A stretch of DNA of 64,000 nucleotides, from positions 186,001-250,000 of the forward strand of contig NZ_NPKO01000006.1 in the NCBI RefSeq assembly GCF_008329605.1. Reading direction: 5' to 3'. Position numbers and translations under genes: made by a program. This DNA is from Mycolicibacterium sp. P9-64. GTDB lineage: Bacteria; Actinomycetota; Actinomycetes; Mycobacteriales; Mycobacteriaceae. How positions within the stretch are numbered: position 1 is the first letter of the stretch; every line of letters starts with the position of its first letter. Positions 51,309 through 59,777 of this stretch are shown in pieces. The notes beneath the pieces are model-generated. The model did not search any database, was not told the origin of the DNA, and saw only the letters and a program-made list of their open reading frames with translations.

Positions 51309-52069
51309 CGCACTCGCACGCTCAAGCAGGTCACGCAGCCCTCGAGCTTCTCGTACTCCGAGATGTCCACGGTCTCAAGCCGATAGCCGCGCTCGGTGAA
51401 CATCTCAGCGGAGCGAGGCGCCGCCGCACTCATCAGCAGCAGATCGTCGTCGAGGATCAGCACGTGTGCTCCCGGTTCCTCGGGCACGCCGAGGAACGAG
51501 GGGAACGTGCTCGGGTCGTCGACGACGGGCTCGTAACCGATCACGGTGCCGTCGGGAAGCGCGGTAATTGCGCTCTTCAGATGCAGAGCCCTGGTCACGG
51601 GTACGCCCGTGACGGTGTACCCACGAGGTGCCAGGATTCGGGCGAGCTGGTCAACCGCTGCGGCGTTGGTGGTCCCGCTCAGCCCGACGTAGACCTGCGA
51701 ACCCATCTTCAGCACGTCACCGCCATCAAGCGTGCCCTCGGTGATGGCCGTCGCCTCCAACCCGAGGTCGTCCATGGCTCGTCGCACCTGGACGATCTCC
51801 GGGTTGCGGGTGGGCTGTCGCGGGTTGGTGATGACCGCGAGATCGCCGAACATCACCACGGCGTCTTCGACGAACACGCAGTCCGGCATCGCGTCGTCAC
51901 CGTCGATCGCCACGGTCGGCCAGCCGCTGCGCTCGAGCGCCGCCACGTAGTCATCCCACTGGCGCTTGGCCAGTTCGAGGTCCAGAGGCTGGCGCTCGAG
52001 GAATGTCACGATGCCGTCGGCCAGCGTCTCTGCAGGCCTGCGGACCAACGCGTATGGGCGATCGGGCAT
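51305..52069 (-). CDS. dimethylarginine dimethylaminohydrolase-like (DDAH) amidinotransferase-fold enzyme
   Basis: This 254-residue guanidino-group hydrolase shows the acidic substrate site DCVFVEDAVVMFGD and the catalytic histidine in RALHLKSAITALPDG. The nucleophilic cysteine is in the C-terminal EGCVTCLSVRVR. GTLDGGDVL is the substrate-gate segment. Members convert methylated arginines to citrulline plus methylamine. It is upstream of, and coupled to, a small secreted protein gene. Confidence 0.9.
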   Translation of the reverse strand: MPDRPYALVRRPAETLADGIVTFLERQPLDLELAKRQWDDYVAALERSGWPTVAIDGDDAMPDCVFVEDAVVMFGDLAVITNPRQPTRNPEIVQVRRAMDDLGLEATAITEGTLDGGDVLKMGSQVYVGLSGTTNAAAVDQLARILAPRGYTVTGVPVTRALHLKSAITALPDGTVIGYEPVVDDPSTFPSFLGVPEEPGAHVLILDDDLLLMSAAAPRSAEMFTERGYRLETVDISEYEKLEGCVTCLSVRVR

Positions 52070-52144
52070 TGCGCATCCTCGTCAATCGGGCCACGGGGGT
52101 TCCCCGCGAGCGTCCCGTCATCGTCCACGCCGTACCGCAGCGCG

Positions 52145-52579
52145 TCAATTACGCAAGAACGCCTCGAGCTGGTCGCAGACCCCGACCCAACCGTTGGCGA
52201 AGTTGTCCAGTTCGTATGGGGGCAAGAGGGAATGCTCGATGGACATGAGCGTCTGATCGTCGCCGAACGGCTCGAAGGCGACGTTGACGACGCTGGCCGT
52301 CGTCGGGTCCGGCCAGTTGGAGTTGGTCCACGTGAAGCGCAGTAGGCGTGGGCGGTCGATGGCGAGGAACTGTCCGGTGATCAGAACGCTGGTGCCGGAG
52401 TGATCGACATCGAAGCGCACGAGTCCCCCGATCCGGGGTTCGACGGCGATGGCGACACATCGGTCAGGGCGCGGACACATCCAGTCCGCCAACGATTCTG
52501 GATCGAGCCATTGGTCGAACACCACGTCCGGCGTCGCGGGCATCACGCGCCGTACGCGCGCCACGGTGGCGTCGCTCAT
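52145..52579 (-). CDS. SRPBCC / AHSA1-type protein
   Basis: This 144-residue START-like fold protein begins with ARVRRVMPATPDVVFDQWLDPESLADWMCP. It continues GGLVRFDV and FTWTNSNWPDP and ends with the NFANGWVGVCDQLEAFL helix. It probably binds a hydrophobic ligand in its cavity. GGGGGAG precedes the ATG, which overlaps the ArsR gene stop by 4 bp. ArsR-SRPBCC pairs are common, and the two proteins are thought to act together; the ligand is unknown. Confidence 0.88.
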   Translation of the reverse strand: MSDATVARVRRVMPATPDVVFDQWLDPESLADWMCPRPDRCVAIAVEPRIGGLVRFDVDHSGTSVLITGQFLAIDRPRLLRFTWTNSNWPDPTTASVVNVAFEPFGDDQTLMSIEHSLLPPYELDNFANGWVGVCDQLEAFLRN

Positions 52580-52944
52580 GGTGTTCTCCCCCGGGCTGAT
52601 TTCCCGTCGCTTCGCTCGCCCCGGCCCGTGCGGCGCAATCGTGCCTCCAGCGCATCCGCGCGTGTCGACCAGAAGTCGGTCTGTTCGTCGATCCACCGCT
52701 GGGCCATCGCCAGGCCGTCCGGCTGAAGCGACAACCAGTGTTCGCGGCCGCGGACTTCGCGCCGGACGAGGCCGGCCGACTCCAGGACGCCGACGTGCCG
52801 CGAAACGCCGGCGAACGTCATCGGCAGCGGAGCCGCCAAGTCGGTGATGCGGGCGTCTCCCCCGCGCAACGTCTCGAGGACCCACCGGCGGGTGGGATCG
52901 GCGAGTGCGGCGTATGCCCGATCCAGCACCTGATCTTCAACCAT
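52576..52944 (-). CDS. ArsR-family winged-helix regulator
   Basis: This 122-residue protein begins with AYAALADPTRRWVLETLRGG and has the recognition helix MTFAGVSRHVGVLESAGLVRRE, then wing VRGREHWLSL. No CxC metal motif is present, so it senses something other than metals or acts with its SRPBCC partner. It is the first gene of the pair and divergent from the DUF899 gene. Confidence 0.92.
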   Translation of the reverse strand: MVEDQVLDRAYAALADPTRRWVLETLRGGDARITDLAAPLPMTFAGVSRHVGVLESAGLVRREVRGREHWLSLQPDGLAMAQRWIDEQTDFWSTRADALEARLRRTGRGERSDGKSARGRTP

Positions 52945-53073
52945 TCTGTTGACTATAGCGGTTGCTCATGATGTGCTGAACGAGAAGTCATTCAACTGAA
53001 ATGTTTAACGTTGGAGCGCGGCCGTTGGCCGGACGTCGCCAGACCCGTTGCAGCAGAACCGGAAGGGAAACCA

Positions 53074-53829
53074 ATGAAGACACCGCCGATCGTGTCGGCG
53101 CAGGAATGGCAGGCTGCGTATGGGGAGATGCTCGTCAAGGAGAAGGAGCTGACCCGCGCGCGGGACGCGATGGCGGCGCTGCGCAGGCGAATGCCGTGGC
53201 AACCGGTGGACAAGCGATACGAGTTCGACGGACCCGACGGCAAGGCAACTCTGCTCGACTTGTTCGACGGTCGCCGTCAGCTGATCGTCTACCGCGCCTT
53301 CGTCGATCCTGGTGTGCACGGCTGGCCCGAACACGGCTGTGTCGGTTGCTCGTTGATGGCCGACCACATCCCGAACCTCGCCCACCTGAATGCCAGGGAC
53401 ACCACGTTCGTGTACGCCTCGCGTGGGTCGCAGGCCGACATCGCACGAATCAAGGCACGGATGGGCTGGATTCACCCCTGGTACACCATGATTCCCAACT
53501 CCGACGGTGCCTTCGACGTCGACTTCGGCGTCGGCCAATGGCACGGCCACAATGCGTTCATCCGGGACGGAGACCGGGTCTTCCGTACGTATTTCACCAA
53601 CGGTCGCGGTGACGAGGCGTACGTCAACACGTGGAACTTCCTGGACATCACGGCGCTCGGGCGACAGGAGAAGTGGGAGGACTCCCCCGACGGCTACCCC
53701 CAAACCAAGCCCTACGAGTGGTGGAGCTGGCACGACACCTACCGCGACACCCAACCGTCGCGGTGGTTCGGCGAACCCGACCCCGACGACCCGAACGACC
53801 AACGGCCACCGCGTTCGGAAGACGAGTGA
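53074..53829 (+). CDS. DUF899 family (thioredoxin-like) protein
   Basis: This 251-residue protein begins with IVSAQEWQAAYGEMLVKEKELTRARD and continues with PWQPVDKRYEFDGPDG. The thioredoxin-like core is GCVGCSLMADHIPNLAHLNARDTTFV, with a CxxC-like pair in HGCVGCS, and the ending is YEWWSWHDTY. Role is unknown; a redox or peroxiredoxin-like function is suggested by the fold. GGAAGGGAAA precedes the ATG. The next gene starts within its stop codon. Confidence 0.88.
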   Translation: MKTPPIVSAQEWQAAYGEMLVKEKELTRARDAMAALRRRMPWQPVDKRYEFDGPDGKATLLDLFDGRRQLIVYRAFVDPGVHGWPEHGCVGCSLMADHIPNLAHLNARDTTFVYASRGSQADIARIKARMGWIHPWYTMIPNSDGAFDVDFGVGQWHGHNAFIRDGDRVFRTYFTNGRGDEAYVNTWNFLDITALGRQEKWEDSPDGYPQTKPYEWWSWHDTYRDTQPSRWFGEPDPDDPNDQRPPRSEDE

Positions 53830-54503
53830 TCGGCGTGTCGGCCGATGATCCGCGCCTGGCTGCGCGTCAATATCGAGAGACGAAGGAACGGATCGTCGGA
53901 CTGGTGACGGAACTGGACGACGCAGGTTTGAACACTGCCGTCCCGGCATGCCCTGGTTGGTCGGTACGGGATGTGCTGGCGCACGTCGTAGCCGTCGCCG
54001 AGGACTGGGTCGACGGGCGCTTGGCAGGGCCGCCGACCGACGCGCAAACCGCAGCGCAGGTCGCCAGGTTCGGTGACCATGACCTCGCGGGGATCCTTCT
54101 CGCCTGGGCTGACGCCGCCGCGGCGTTGGATCAGATGGCCGAATCCGCCGGGGTGCAGCCGCCGCTTGGCGACATCACCAGCCATGAGCACGACGTCCGC
54201 GCCGCGATCGGTAGGCCAGGTGCTCGAGATTCGTCGGCGGTGTGGAGTTCCTCCGACCAGCTGCTCGCCAACTTGAGCACGCCGATCCCGTTGCTCGTCA
54301 CCGTGGAGGACGGCCAGTACCTGACCCGGCCAGGCGCAGACGCCAGAATACGGCTCCGCACCACGCGATTCGAGGGGCTTCGTTGGCGAACCGGCCGGCG
54401 CAGCCGCGCCCAGCTTGCCGCGATGGACTGGTCGGGCGACCCGACTCCGGTGCTCGATCACCTATTCTTGTTCGGCCCGGCCACTGCGGACGTCGAGGAA
54501 TGA
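53826..54503 (+). CDS. maleylpyruvate isomerase-like (mycothiol-dependent DinB superfamily) protein
   Basis: This 225-residue protein begins with the helix-bundle element RQYRETKERIVGLVTELDDAGLNTAVPACPGWSVRDVLAHVVAVAEDW, read in parts; CPGWSVRDVLAHV is diagnostic. Further metal-site histidines are in DITSHEHDVRAAIG. The C-terminal domain is shortened relative to the full isomerase. GTG start within a GTGA overlap with the DUF899 gene. A mycothiol-linked detoxification role is an inference from the family. Confidence 0.85.
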   Translation: MIGVSADDPRLAARQYRETKERIVGLVTELDDAGLNTAVPACPGWSVRDVLAHVVAVAEDWVDGRLAGPPTDAQTAAQVARFGDHDLAGILLAWADAAAALDQMAESAGVQPPLGDITSHEHDVRAAIGRPGARDSSAVWSSSDQLLANLSTPIPLLVTVEDGQYLTRPGADARIRLRTTRFEGLRWRTGRRSRAQLAAMDWSGDPTPVLDHLFLFGPATADVEE

Positions 54504-54612
54504 GAACCGAAACCCATGGCGGACGGCAATGACGGACGAACCGACGCTCATCCCGCATTGGTCGCGGATCGAGGCATGGATCTCCCATGACCTCACGGGC
54601 CGGACGTGATCG

Positions 54613-55380
54613 TCAGAGCACGCCCTGTTGCGTGATCCAGCGTTCGCCGGCCTTGGCGGCTCGCACCAACGCGCCGTACTCCCCGAGGTAGTCAGCGACG
54701 GCGCCCACCCCCGGCAGCATGCCGAGCACTCGATAGACACCCTTCGGGTGTGGCCGTTTGGCGAGCTCGTCGGTCACCGCACGCATCAGGCCTGCCAGGC
54801 GCCAAAGGCCTTGGGCCACACCGGCAGGCGTCCGGGATACCGTGCTGGATTCCGACGGCTGCGGGCCCACCGACGGGTCTGACGCCAGGCTGCGTCCGGA
54901 CAGGACCGCGGCCAGTAACCGGACCTGTTGCTGGTGGTCGAAGATGCCGTGTTCGCGCGCCACCGCGCACAAGACGAGCGCCTGACTGCCGTACCCGAAG
55001 AGATCCTGGAGCGGCAGCCGGTCTGCCACTGCGCCAAGGACTCCGGGGAAGGCAACGCCAAGCGTGTTGAACGCTCCGACCCGGTGCACCCACCAGTCGA
55101 TGCGGTCGTTCATGACCATGTCGTCCCATGCCAGCGTCCCTGGGACCTTCGCCGTGTTGAGTGCCCACGCGAACGCGTCCTCGACCTTGCCAAGTGCAGT
55201 GCCTGCCGGGCCTCCCAAGTGACGGGTGCGCTCGCGCAAGCCGAACGGGTCGGCCTCCGAATACACGTCGAGCAGCGGGTCGACGATCTCTGTGACACGC
55301 TGCAATGCCGCGGCGACGTCGTCGTCGGTGATCGTGGCGGTGGGCAGCGGAATGAGATTCACACGTGAATCATCTCCCAT
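54613..55380 (-). CDS. EcsC-like hydrophobic protein of unknown function
   Basis: This protein has about 255 residues. Its middle part, VHRVGAFNTLGVAFPGVLGAVADRLPLQDLFGYGSQALVLC, followed by AREHGIFDHQQQVRLLAAVLSG, resembles the EcsC family. The C-terminal part has amphipathic helices and MLPGVGAVADYLGEYGALVRAA. Starts at ATG 55380 (GGAGACC upstream) or GTG 55362 (GGGAGA upstream) are both possible. Function is unknown; association with a membrane surface is likely. Confidence 0.6.
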   Translation of the reverse strand: MGDDSRVNLIPLPTATITDDDVAAALQRVTEIVDPLLDVYSEADPFGLRERTRHLGGPAGTALGKVEDAFAWALNTAKVPGTLAWDDMVMNDRIDWWVHRVGAFNTLGVAFPGVLGAVADRLPLQDLFGYGSQALVLCAVAREHGIFDHQQQVRLLAAVLSGRSLASDPSVGPQPSESSTVSRTPAGVAQGLWRLAGLMRAVTDELAKRPHPKGVYRVLGMLPGVGAVADYLGEYGALVRAAKAGERWITQQGVL

Positions 55381-55621
55381 GGCCCAGAGGTCTCCACTCC
55401 CAGAACACGCACGTCGAGTTGGATCACCTGCGAGCATTCGTCGCCGTCGGGGGCATCGACAGACGGCCATGCCGCCGACCGACCAGGAACGACATGGCAA
55501 CGCCGGCGAGCCATGCGCACTGCGTATAGCCCATGTTGAGCAGCACTTTTACACCGCCAGCCACGGTGCCTACCGTGAATTGAGTAGTCAGCTGCAAACA
55601 CTCGTACCAGAGGAGGCCGCC
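55381..55621. other. intergenic region with a LysR-like stub
   Basis: At 55413-55452 the plus strand reads VELDHLRAFVAVG, identical in pattern to the start of LysR-type regulators, and then loses the pattern. The remainder has no gene that I can recognise. The nitronate monooxygenase promoter must lie at its right end. Confidence 0.35.
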
Positions 55622-56632
55622 ATGGCTTTGACAACCCGCTTCACCGAATTGTTCGGGATTTCGAACCCGGTCGCGTTGGCGCCGATGGACTACGTCTCGG
55701 ACTGGCGACTCGCGTCGGCGGTCGCCGATTGTGGCGGTCTGGGACTGCTGGGCGGAGGCTACGGCGATGAGCCCTGGCTCAGGGAACAGCTGGACCACGT
55801 GCCCGCCGGGAGGGTCGGCGTCGGGTTCATCACCTGGTCGATGGCGATGCAACACGGGCTACTCGACCTGGCCATCCAATCTCGCCCGAAGGCGATCTTC
55901 CTGTCCTTCAGCGACCCGGCGCCGCACGCCGATGCGATCCGCGCGGCCGGCATACCGCTGATCTGCCAGGTCCACGACGTCGCACAGGCCCGCCATGCGA
56001 TCTCCGTAGGGGCTGATGTCATCGTCGCGCAAGGTGGCGAGGCAGGCGGCCACGGAACAGGCGCACGGTCAACCTTTACCCTGGTCCCCGAAATTGCCGA
56101 TCTCCTAACGTCGTTGGCGCCGCACGTCCCGCTGTTGGCCGCGGGAGGAATCGGAAACGGCAGAGGGCTGGCGGCAGCGCTGGCCTTGGGTGCCGATGGC
56201 GCACTCGTCGGTACCCGGTTCTGGGCGGCGGAAGAGGCCGCCATCTCGCCGAGTGCCCAGCAGCGGGGCCTTCAGGCCAGTGGCGATGAAACCTTGCGCC
56301 AGAGCGCCTTCGACATCACGCGCCAGAAGCCCTGGCCCTCGCCCTACACGGGCCGGGTTCTGAGCAACGACTTCCTCGCGCAATGGCACGGCAACGAAGC
56401 CGCACTTCGCACCGCGACCGTCGAGCAATCCGAGCGCTTCCGTGCCGCAGTCGAGGCGCAGGACTACACCATCGCCAACGTGATCGTCGGAGAGGTCATC
56501 GGTCAAGTCAACCAGGTTCAGACCGTCGCCTCGATCATGAACGAGATGGTCTCCACCGCGGCCCACATCTTGGGCCGTTCCGCCGACCTGCCCACCCTGG
56601 GTTACGTCGGCTCCACATCCGCAACGATTTAA
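55622..56632 (+). CDS. nitronate monooxygenase (2-nitropropane dioxygenase family)
   Basis: This 336-residue FMN enzyme is a TIM barrel: N-terminal NPVALAPMDYVSDWRLASAV, VGFITWSM, the phosphate/FMN segments VIVAQGGEAGGHG (with the catalytic-region His) and LLAAGGIGNGRGLAAALALGADGALVGTRF (in parts). It oxidises propionate-3-nitronate or other nitronates to carbonyl compounds. AGGAGG precedes the ATG five bases upstream. The tautomerase gene follows 10 bp later, in the same operon. Confidence 0.9.
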   Translation: MALTTRFTELFGISNPVALAPMDYVSDWRLASAVADCGGLGLLGGGYGDEPWLREQLDHVPAGRVGVGFITWSMAMQHGLLDLAIQSRPKAIFLSFSDPAPHADAIRAAGIPLICQVHDVAQARHAISVGADVIVAQGGEAGGHGTGARSTFTLVPEIADLLTSLAPHVPLLAAGGIGNGRGLAAALALGADGALVGTRFWAAEEAAISPSAQQRGLQASGDETLRQSAFDITRQKPWPSPYTGRVLSNDFLAQWHGNEAALRTATVEQSERFRAAVEAQDYTIANVIVGEVIGQVNQVQTVASIMNEMVSTAAHILGRSADLPTLGYVGSTSATI

Positions 56633-56642
56633 GGGAAACATC

Positions 56643-57053
56643 ATGCCTCTCATCCGCATTGACGTCGTCGACCACCACAGCCCCGAACAATTGCGCGGCA
56701 TCGCCGACGCCGTGCATCGCGCCGTGGTCGAGGTGCTCGGCATTCCCGAGCGCGATCGCTTCCAGATCATCACCACGCACCCCGCCGAGCAACTCATCAC
56801 CTTGGACGCCGGGCTCGGTTTCAGTCGTTCACCGAACGTGGTGATGATCCAGATCTTCACGCAAGGCGGTCGTTCCATCGAGACCAAGCAGCAGCTCTTC
56901 GCGCACATCGCCGAGCAGCTCGCCACCGTCGGCGTCGACGGGCCCGACGTCTTCGTCGGCATCGTCGAGAACGGGCCTCAGGACTGGTCTTTCGGCTATG
57001 GCAGGGCTCAGTACCTCACCGGTGAGCTCGCGGTCCCGGGGCGCACCGCCTGA
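56643..57053 (+). CDS. tautomerase-superfamily protein
   Basis: This 136-residue protein has Pro-2 directly after the initiator Met (PLIRIDVV), the catalytic base of the 4-oxalocrotonate tautomerase superfamily. It is a fused-dimer length protein with a second repeat beginning VVMIQIFTQGGRSIETKQ. Ends in the ENGPQDWSFGYGRAQYL segment seen in this subgroup. Likely isomerises or hydrates the product of the preceding enzyme. Convergent with the LysR gene, 4 bp apart. Confidence 0.88.
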   Translation: MPLIRIDVVDHHSPEQLRGIADAVHRAVVEVLGIPERDRFQIITTHPAEQLITLDAGLGFSRSPNVVMIQIFTQGGRSIETKQQLFAHIAEQLATVGVDGPDVFVGIVENGPQDWSFGYGRAQYLTGELAVPGRTA

Positions 57054-57057
57054 CGTC

Positions 57058-57957
57058 TCATCCAGGGGACCGACTTGGTCTCGGCGTCTGATGCTTGGCC
57101 AGTGCGGCCCGCCCGACCGTGAAGGCAGCGTCGACGAACGTCCGCGTGACCCGTGATGGTGGCGGGGCCGAGCGCCAGGCGATCCCCACATACGAAGGTG
57201 GCGCGTCCAAGATCGGAAGGTAGCGGATGTCGGGATGGGTGACTCTGCGGGCACTGATCTCGGGTACGACGCCAATGCCGGCGTCGGCGGCCACCAGTTC
57301 GATCCACTCGTCGAAGTTGCGGCATTCGACGATTCGGCGCTCTCCACGCGTGTGTGGGAGTAACTCCGGTGTGGTCGAGCCGGACATCGTGTTGACGATC
57401 ACGGGTCGATCCGGAAGCGCAGCCCAGTGGACTTCCGAGCAATCCGCCATGGCGGGGTCGAGGCGGCTGAAGGCCAGCACGCGGCGTTCGGCGGCGATCG
57501 GCGCGGTGCTGATCCCATCCAGCGGCACGGGCAGAGGGTTCCTGTGCAGGGCGGCATCGACGGTGCCGGCTACCAACGCGGCCACTGGATCTTCGACTCG
57601 ACGGATGTCAACGGCGATGTGCTTGGCGTCCATGAGGTTTCGTACTTCGCGGAGCCACTCGTCGGGAAGCAGCCAGGCGAAGCCAAGGCGGACGGATCCG
57701 CTACCGGTCAGGTCCCGGTCGAGGGCTGCCAGTTCGGCGAGTACGCGTCGAGCGCGCTCGACGACGACATCGCCTTCGACGGTGAGTTCAGCACTCCCGC
57801 TCTCCACTAGCCGCAGGCCGTAGATGCGCTCCAGCTGACGCACGGTTCTGGTTAGCGTCGGCTGCGTCACGTGCAGGGCTGCTGCCGCGGCTGTGTGGGT
57901 GCCGTGATCCGCGAGGGCGACCATAGCCCTCAGATGACGCACCTCGATGTCCATCAT
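57058..57957 (-). CDS. LysR-family transcriptional regulator
   Basis: This protein has about 299 residues. Its N-terminal helix-turn-helix is MDIEVRHLRAMVALADHG with AAAALHVTQPTLTRTVRQLE, and it has a type 2 periplasmic-binding-like effector domain. It lies 7 bp after the TetR gene stop and probably in that transcript. Start ATGs at 57957 and 57954 are adjacent; an upstream ATG at 58002 overlaps the TetR gene. Target is not clear: candidates are the convergent nitronate monooxygenase operon or the Rieske operon. Confidence 0.88.
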   Translation of the reverse strand: MMDIEVRHLRAMVALADHGTHTAAAAALHVTQPTLTRTVRQLERIYGLRLVESGSAELTVEGDVVVERARRVLAELAALDRDLTGSGSVRLGFAWLLPDEWLREVRNLMDAKHIAVDIRRVEDPVAALVAGTVDAALHRNPLPVPLDGISTAPIAAERRVLAFSRLDPAMADCSEVHWAALPDRPVIVNTMSGSTTPELLPHTRGERRIVECRNFDEWIELVAADAGIGVVPEISARRVTHPDIRYLPILDAPPSYVGIAWRSAPPPSRVTRTFVDAAFTVGRAALAKHQTPRPSRSPG

Positions 57958-57964
57958 CGGAGGC

Positions 57965-58594
57965 TCAGCGCCCGGAACCTTCGAGGTAGGCGACGATGGC
58001 ATTGGTCAACCCGCGGCGTGCCTTGTCCAGATCGGCGTAGGTGCCGAGCTGGCGCTCGGAGGTGATGCCTCGCATGGCTCCCGGTATGAGCTCGGCGACC
58101 TCAGCCACGCGATCGGGGTCCACGTTCAGATCCGCGAACGCGTTCTGGCAGGTCGCGAGCCAGCCTCGGCCCCACGACGAGAGTTCGGCAGCGGTGCGCG
58201 GGTAGAGCGCTTCGAGCTCGGTGTGGTCGCGTGGCAAGGCTGCTCGCAGGTTCTCGATGGCTCGGGAGTCGGCGGACGTGAGCCCGTCGTACAGCGTGTC
58301 GATGATGTCGGCGACGCGCTGGCGCAGTGGCGCCGAGGTGTCGGTGAAGGTGAGCATGGTGTCGGCTCGTCGCTCGGCGGTGTGGCGCAGCACGGCAGCC
58401 CAGAGGCCGTCGTTGTCCCCGAACTGGTACTTCACTGCGCCCCACGTGGCGCCGATGTCGCGGGCGATCTTGTTCGCCGATACGGCACCGGGGTCGCCTG
58501 AGGCCAGCGCCTTGACCGCAGCCTTCAGCATGTTCTCGCGGGTCGCCTCGCCGCGCCGATTGGTGCGACGCTCTGAGACACCCGCATCGGACAT
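57965..58594 (-). CDS. TetR-family transcriptional regulator
   Basis: This 209-residue repressor has the N-terminal helix-turn-helix SANKIARDIGATWGAVKYQFGDNDGLW, an unusual variant with TWGAVKYQFG in the recognition helix. Its C-terminal ligand domain is of normal length. It is divergent from the Rieske oxygenase with a CTGTGA palindrome between them, so it probably represses that operon and itself. Confidence 0.88.
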   Translation of the reverse strand: MSDAGVSERRTNRRGEATRENMLKAAVKALASGDPGAVSANKIARDIGATWGAVKYQFGDNDGLWAAVLRHTAERRADTMLTFTDTSAPLRQRVADIIDTLYDGLTSADSRAIENLRAALPRDHTELEALYPRTAAELSSWGRGWLATCQNAFADLNVDPDRVAEVAELIPGAMRGITSERQLGTYADLDKARRGLTNAIVAYLEGSGR

Positions 58595-58645
58595 GGTTCG
58601 GATGGTATCCGTTTTGCTGGCACCGGCACTTCTGTAGAGGTAGCA

Positions 58646-58676
58646 GCTGTGATAGTTTCACAGCGCCTGCTGTGAT
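58646..58676. promoter_or_regulatory. TetR-type operator upstream of the Rieske operon
   Basis: GCTGTGA (58646-58652) and TCACAGC (58658-58664) are perfect 7-bp arms around TAGTT. A further half-site, CTGCTGTGAT at 58667-58676, follows in direct orientation. It lies in the 140-bp gap between the divergent TetR and Rieske genes. Confidence 0.6.
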
Positions 58677-58734
58677 TTAGTCGTCATGCCAGTTCGATCG
58701 GCGTGCCCAACGCCGTGCGGAAGAGGTCACCGAG

Positions 58735-59772
58735 ATGGCGAAACCGCCGCTATCGATGAAGCCGACGGGGTGGTTTCAGGTCGCGTGGTCCGGCGAGATC
58801 GGCATCGCCGATGTGCATCGCATGACCTACTTCGGCCAGGAGATGGTGGCGTGGCGGGCGCAGTCCGGCCAGCTGACCGTCATGGACGCCTACTGCGAGC
58901 ACCTCGGCGCCCACCTCGGTTTCGGCGGCCACGTCGAAGGCGACGTCATCGAATGCCCCTTCCACGGCTGGCAATGGAATCACGACGGGCGAAACGTCTG
59001 CATTCCGTACGAGGACCGGCCCAACCGAGGCCGCCGCATCCGCACCCACCCCGTGGTCGAACGCAATGAGTCGGTCTACATCTGGCACGACGTGCAGGGC
59101 CGCGACCCCTACTTCGACGTGCCCGACGTGTTCGCGGGATTCGGCGACGACAGCAGCGCGGCCGACTACTACCCGATGGCCACTCTGTACCGGGAGCAGC
59201 TGGAGCTGCATCCGCAGTACGTGCTCGAAAACGGCGTTGACTTCGCCCATTTCAAATTCGTGCACGAGACCCCGATCGTGCCGGTGTTCACCAGACACGA
59301 CTTCGACCGGCCGGTCTCCTACGTCGACTTCACCATCACCTTCGAAGGCGACGAACACCAATCGATCGCCGACGTCAAGAGCGGGGTCGAAGCCATCAAC
59401 GGCGGCCTCGGGGTCGCAGTGACCAAGAGTTGGGGCATGGTCGACAACCGCACCATCACCGCGGTGACCCCCGTCGACGACAGCACGTCCGACGTCCGCT
59501 TCAGCGTGTTCATCGGCCGCACCGCCGGCTCGTCTCCGGACAAGGCGGACAAACGCGCACGAGCGTTCGCGGACGAGATCATCCGCCAGTTCACCCAGGA
59601 CGTGCACATCTGGCAGCACCAGCGCTACTCCGACCCACCTGCACTGTCGAGCAGCGAGTTCGCCGGTTTCACCGCCATCCGCAACTGGGCCAAGCAGTTC
59701 TATCCCGACGGCCGCGGCGGCAGTGCCGCCGAGTTGCGTGCCCAGTCCCCCACCGCGGCATCGAAAGGCTGA
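58735..59772 (+). CDS. Rieske non-heme iron oxygenase (KshA-like terminal oxygenase)
   Basis: This 345-residue protein has the [2Fe-2S] Rieske site C54-x-H56 (YCEHLGAHLG) and C74-x2-H77 (CPFHGWQW). The mononuclear iron ligands are H172 and H177 in ENGVDFAHFKFVHETP, with the bridging D169. Proteins of this size hydroxylate steroids or other alicyclic and aromatic rings and need a separate reductase, which is not encoded next to it. It leads a two-gene operon with the dehydrogenase 5 bp downstream. Confidence 0.9.
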   Translation: MAKPPLSMKPTGWFQVAWSGEIGIADVHRMTYFGQEMVAWRAQSGQLTVMDAYCEHLGAHLGFGGHVEGDVIECPFHGWQWNHDGRNVCIPYEDRPNRGRRIRTHPVVERNESVYIWHDVQGRDPYFDVPDVFAGFGDDSSAADYYPMATLYREQLELHPQYVLENGVDFAHFKFVHETPIVPVFTRHDFDRPVSYVDFTITFEGDEHQSIADVKSGVEAINGGLGVAVTKSWGMVDNRTITAVTPVDDSTSDVRFSVFIGRTAGSSPDKADKRARAFADEIIRQFTQDVHIWQHQRYSDPPALSSSEFAGFTAIRNWAKQFYPDGRGGSAAELRAQSPTAASKG

Positions 59773-59777
59773 TCTGA

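Noticed and set aside
52945-53073. Operator palindrome between the ArsR and DUF899 genes
   Set aside because: Only weak GTTGAC-like half-sites were found; symmetry is not better than expected by chance.
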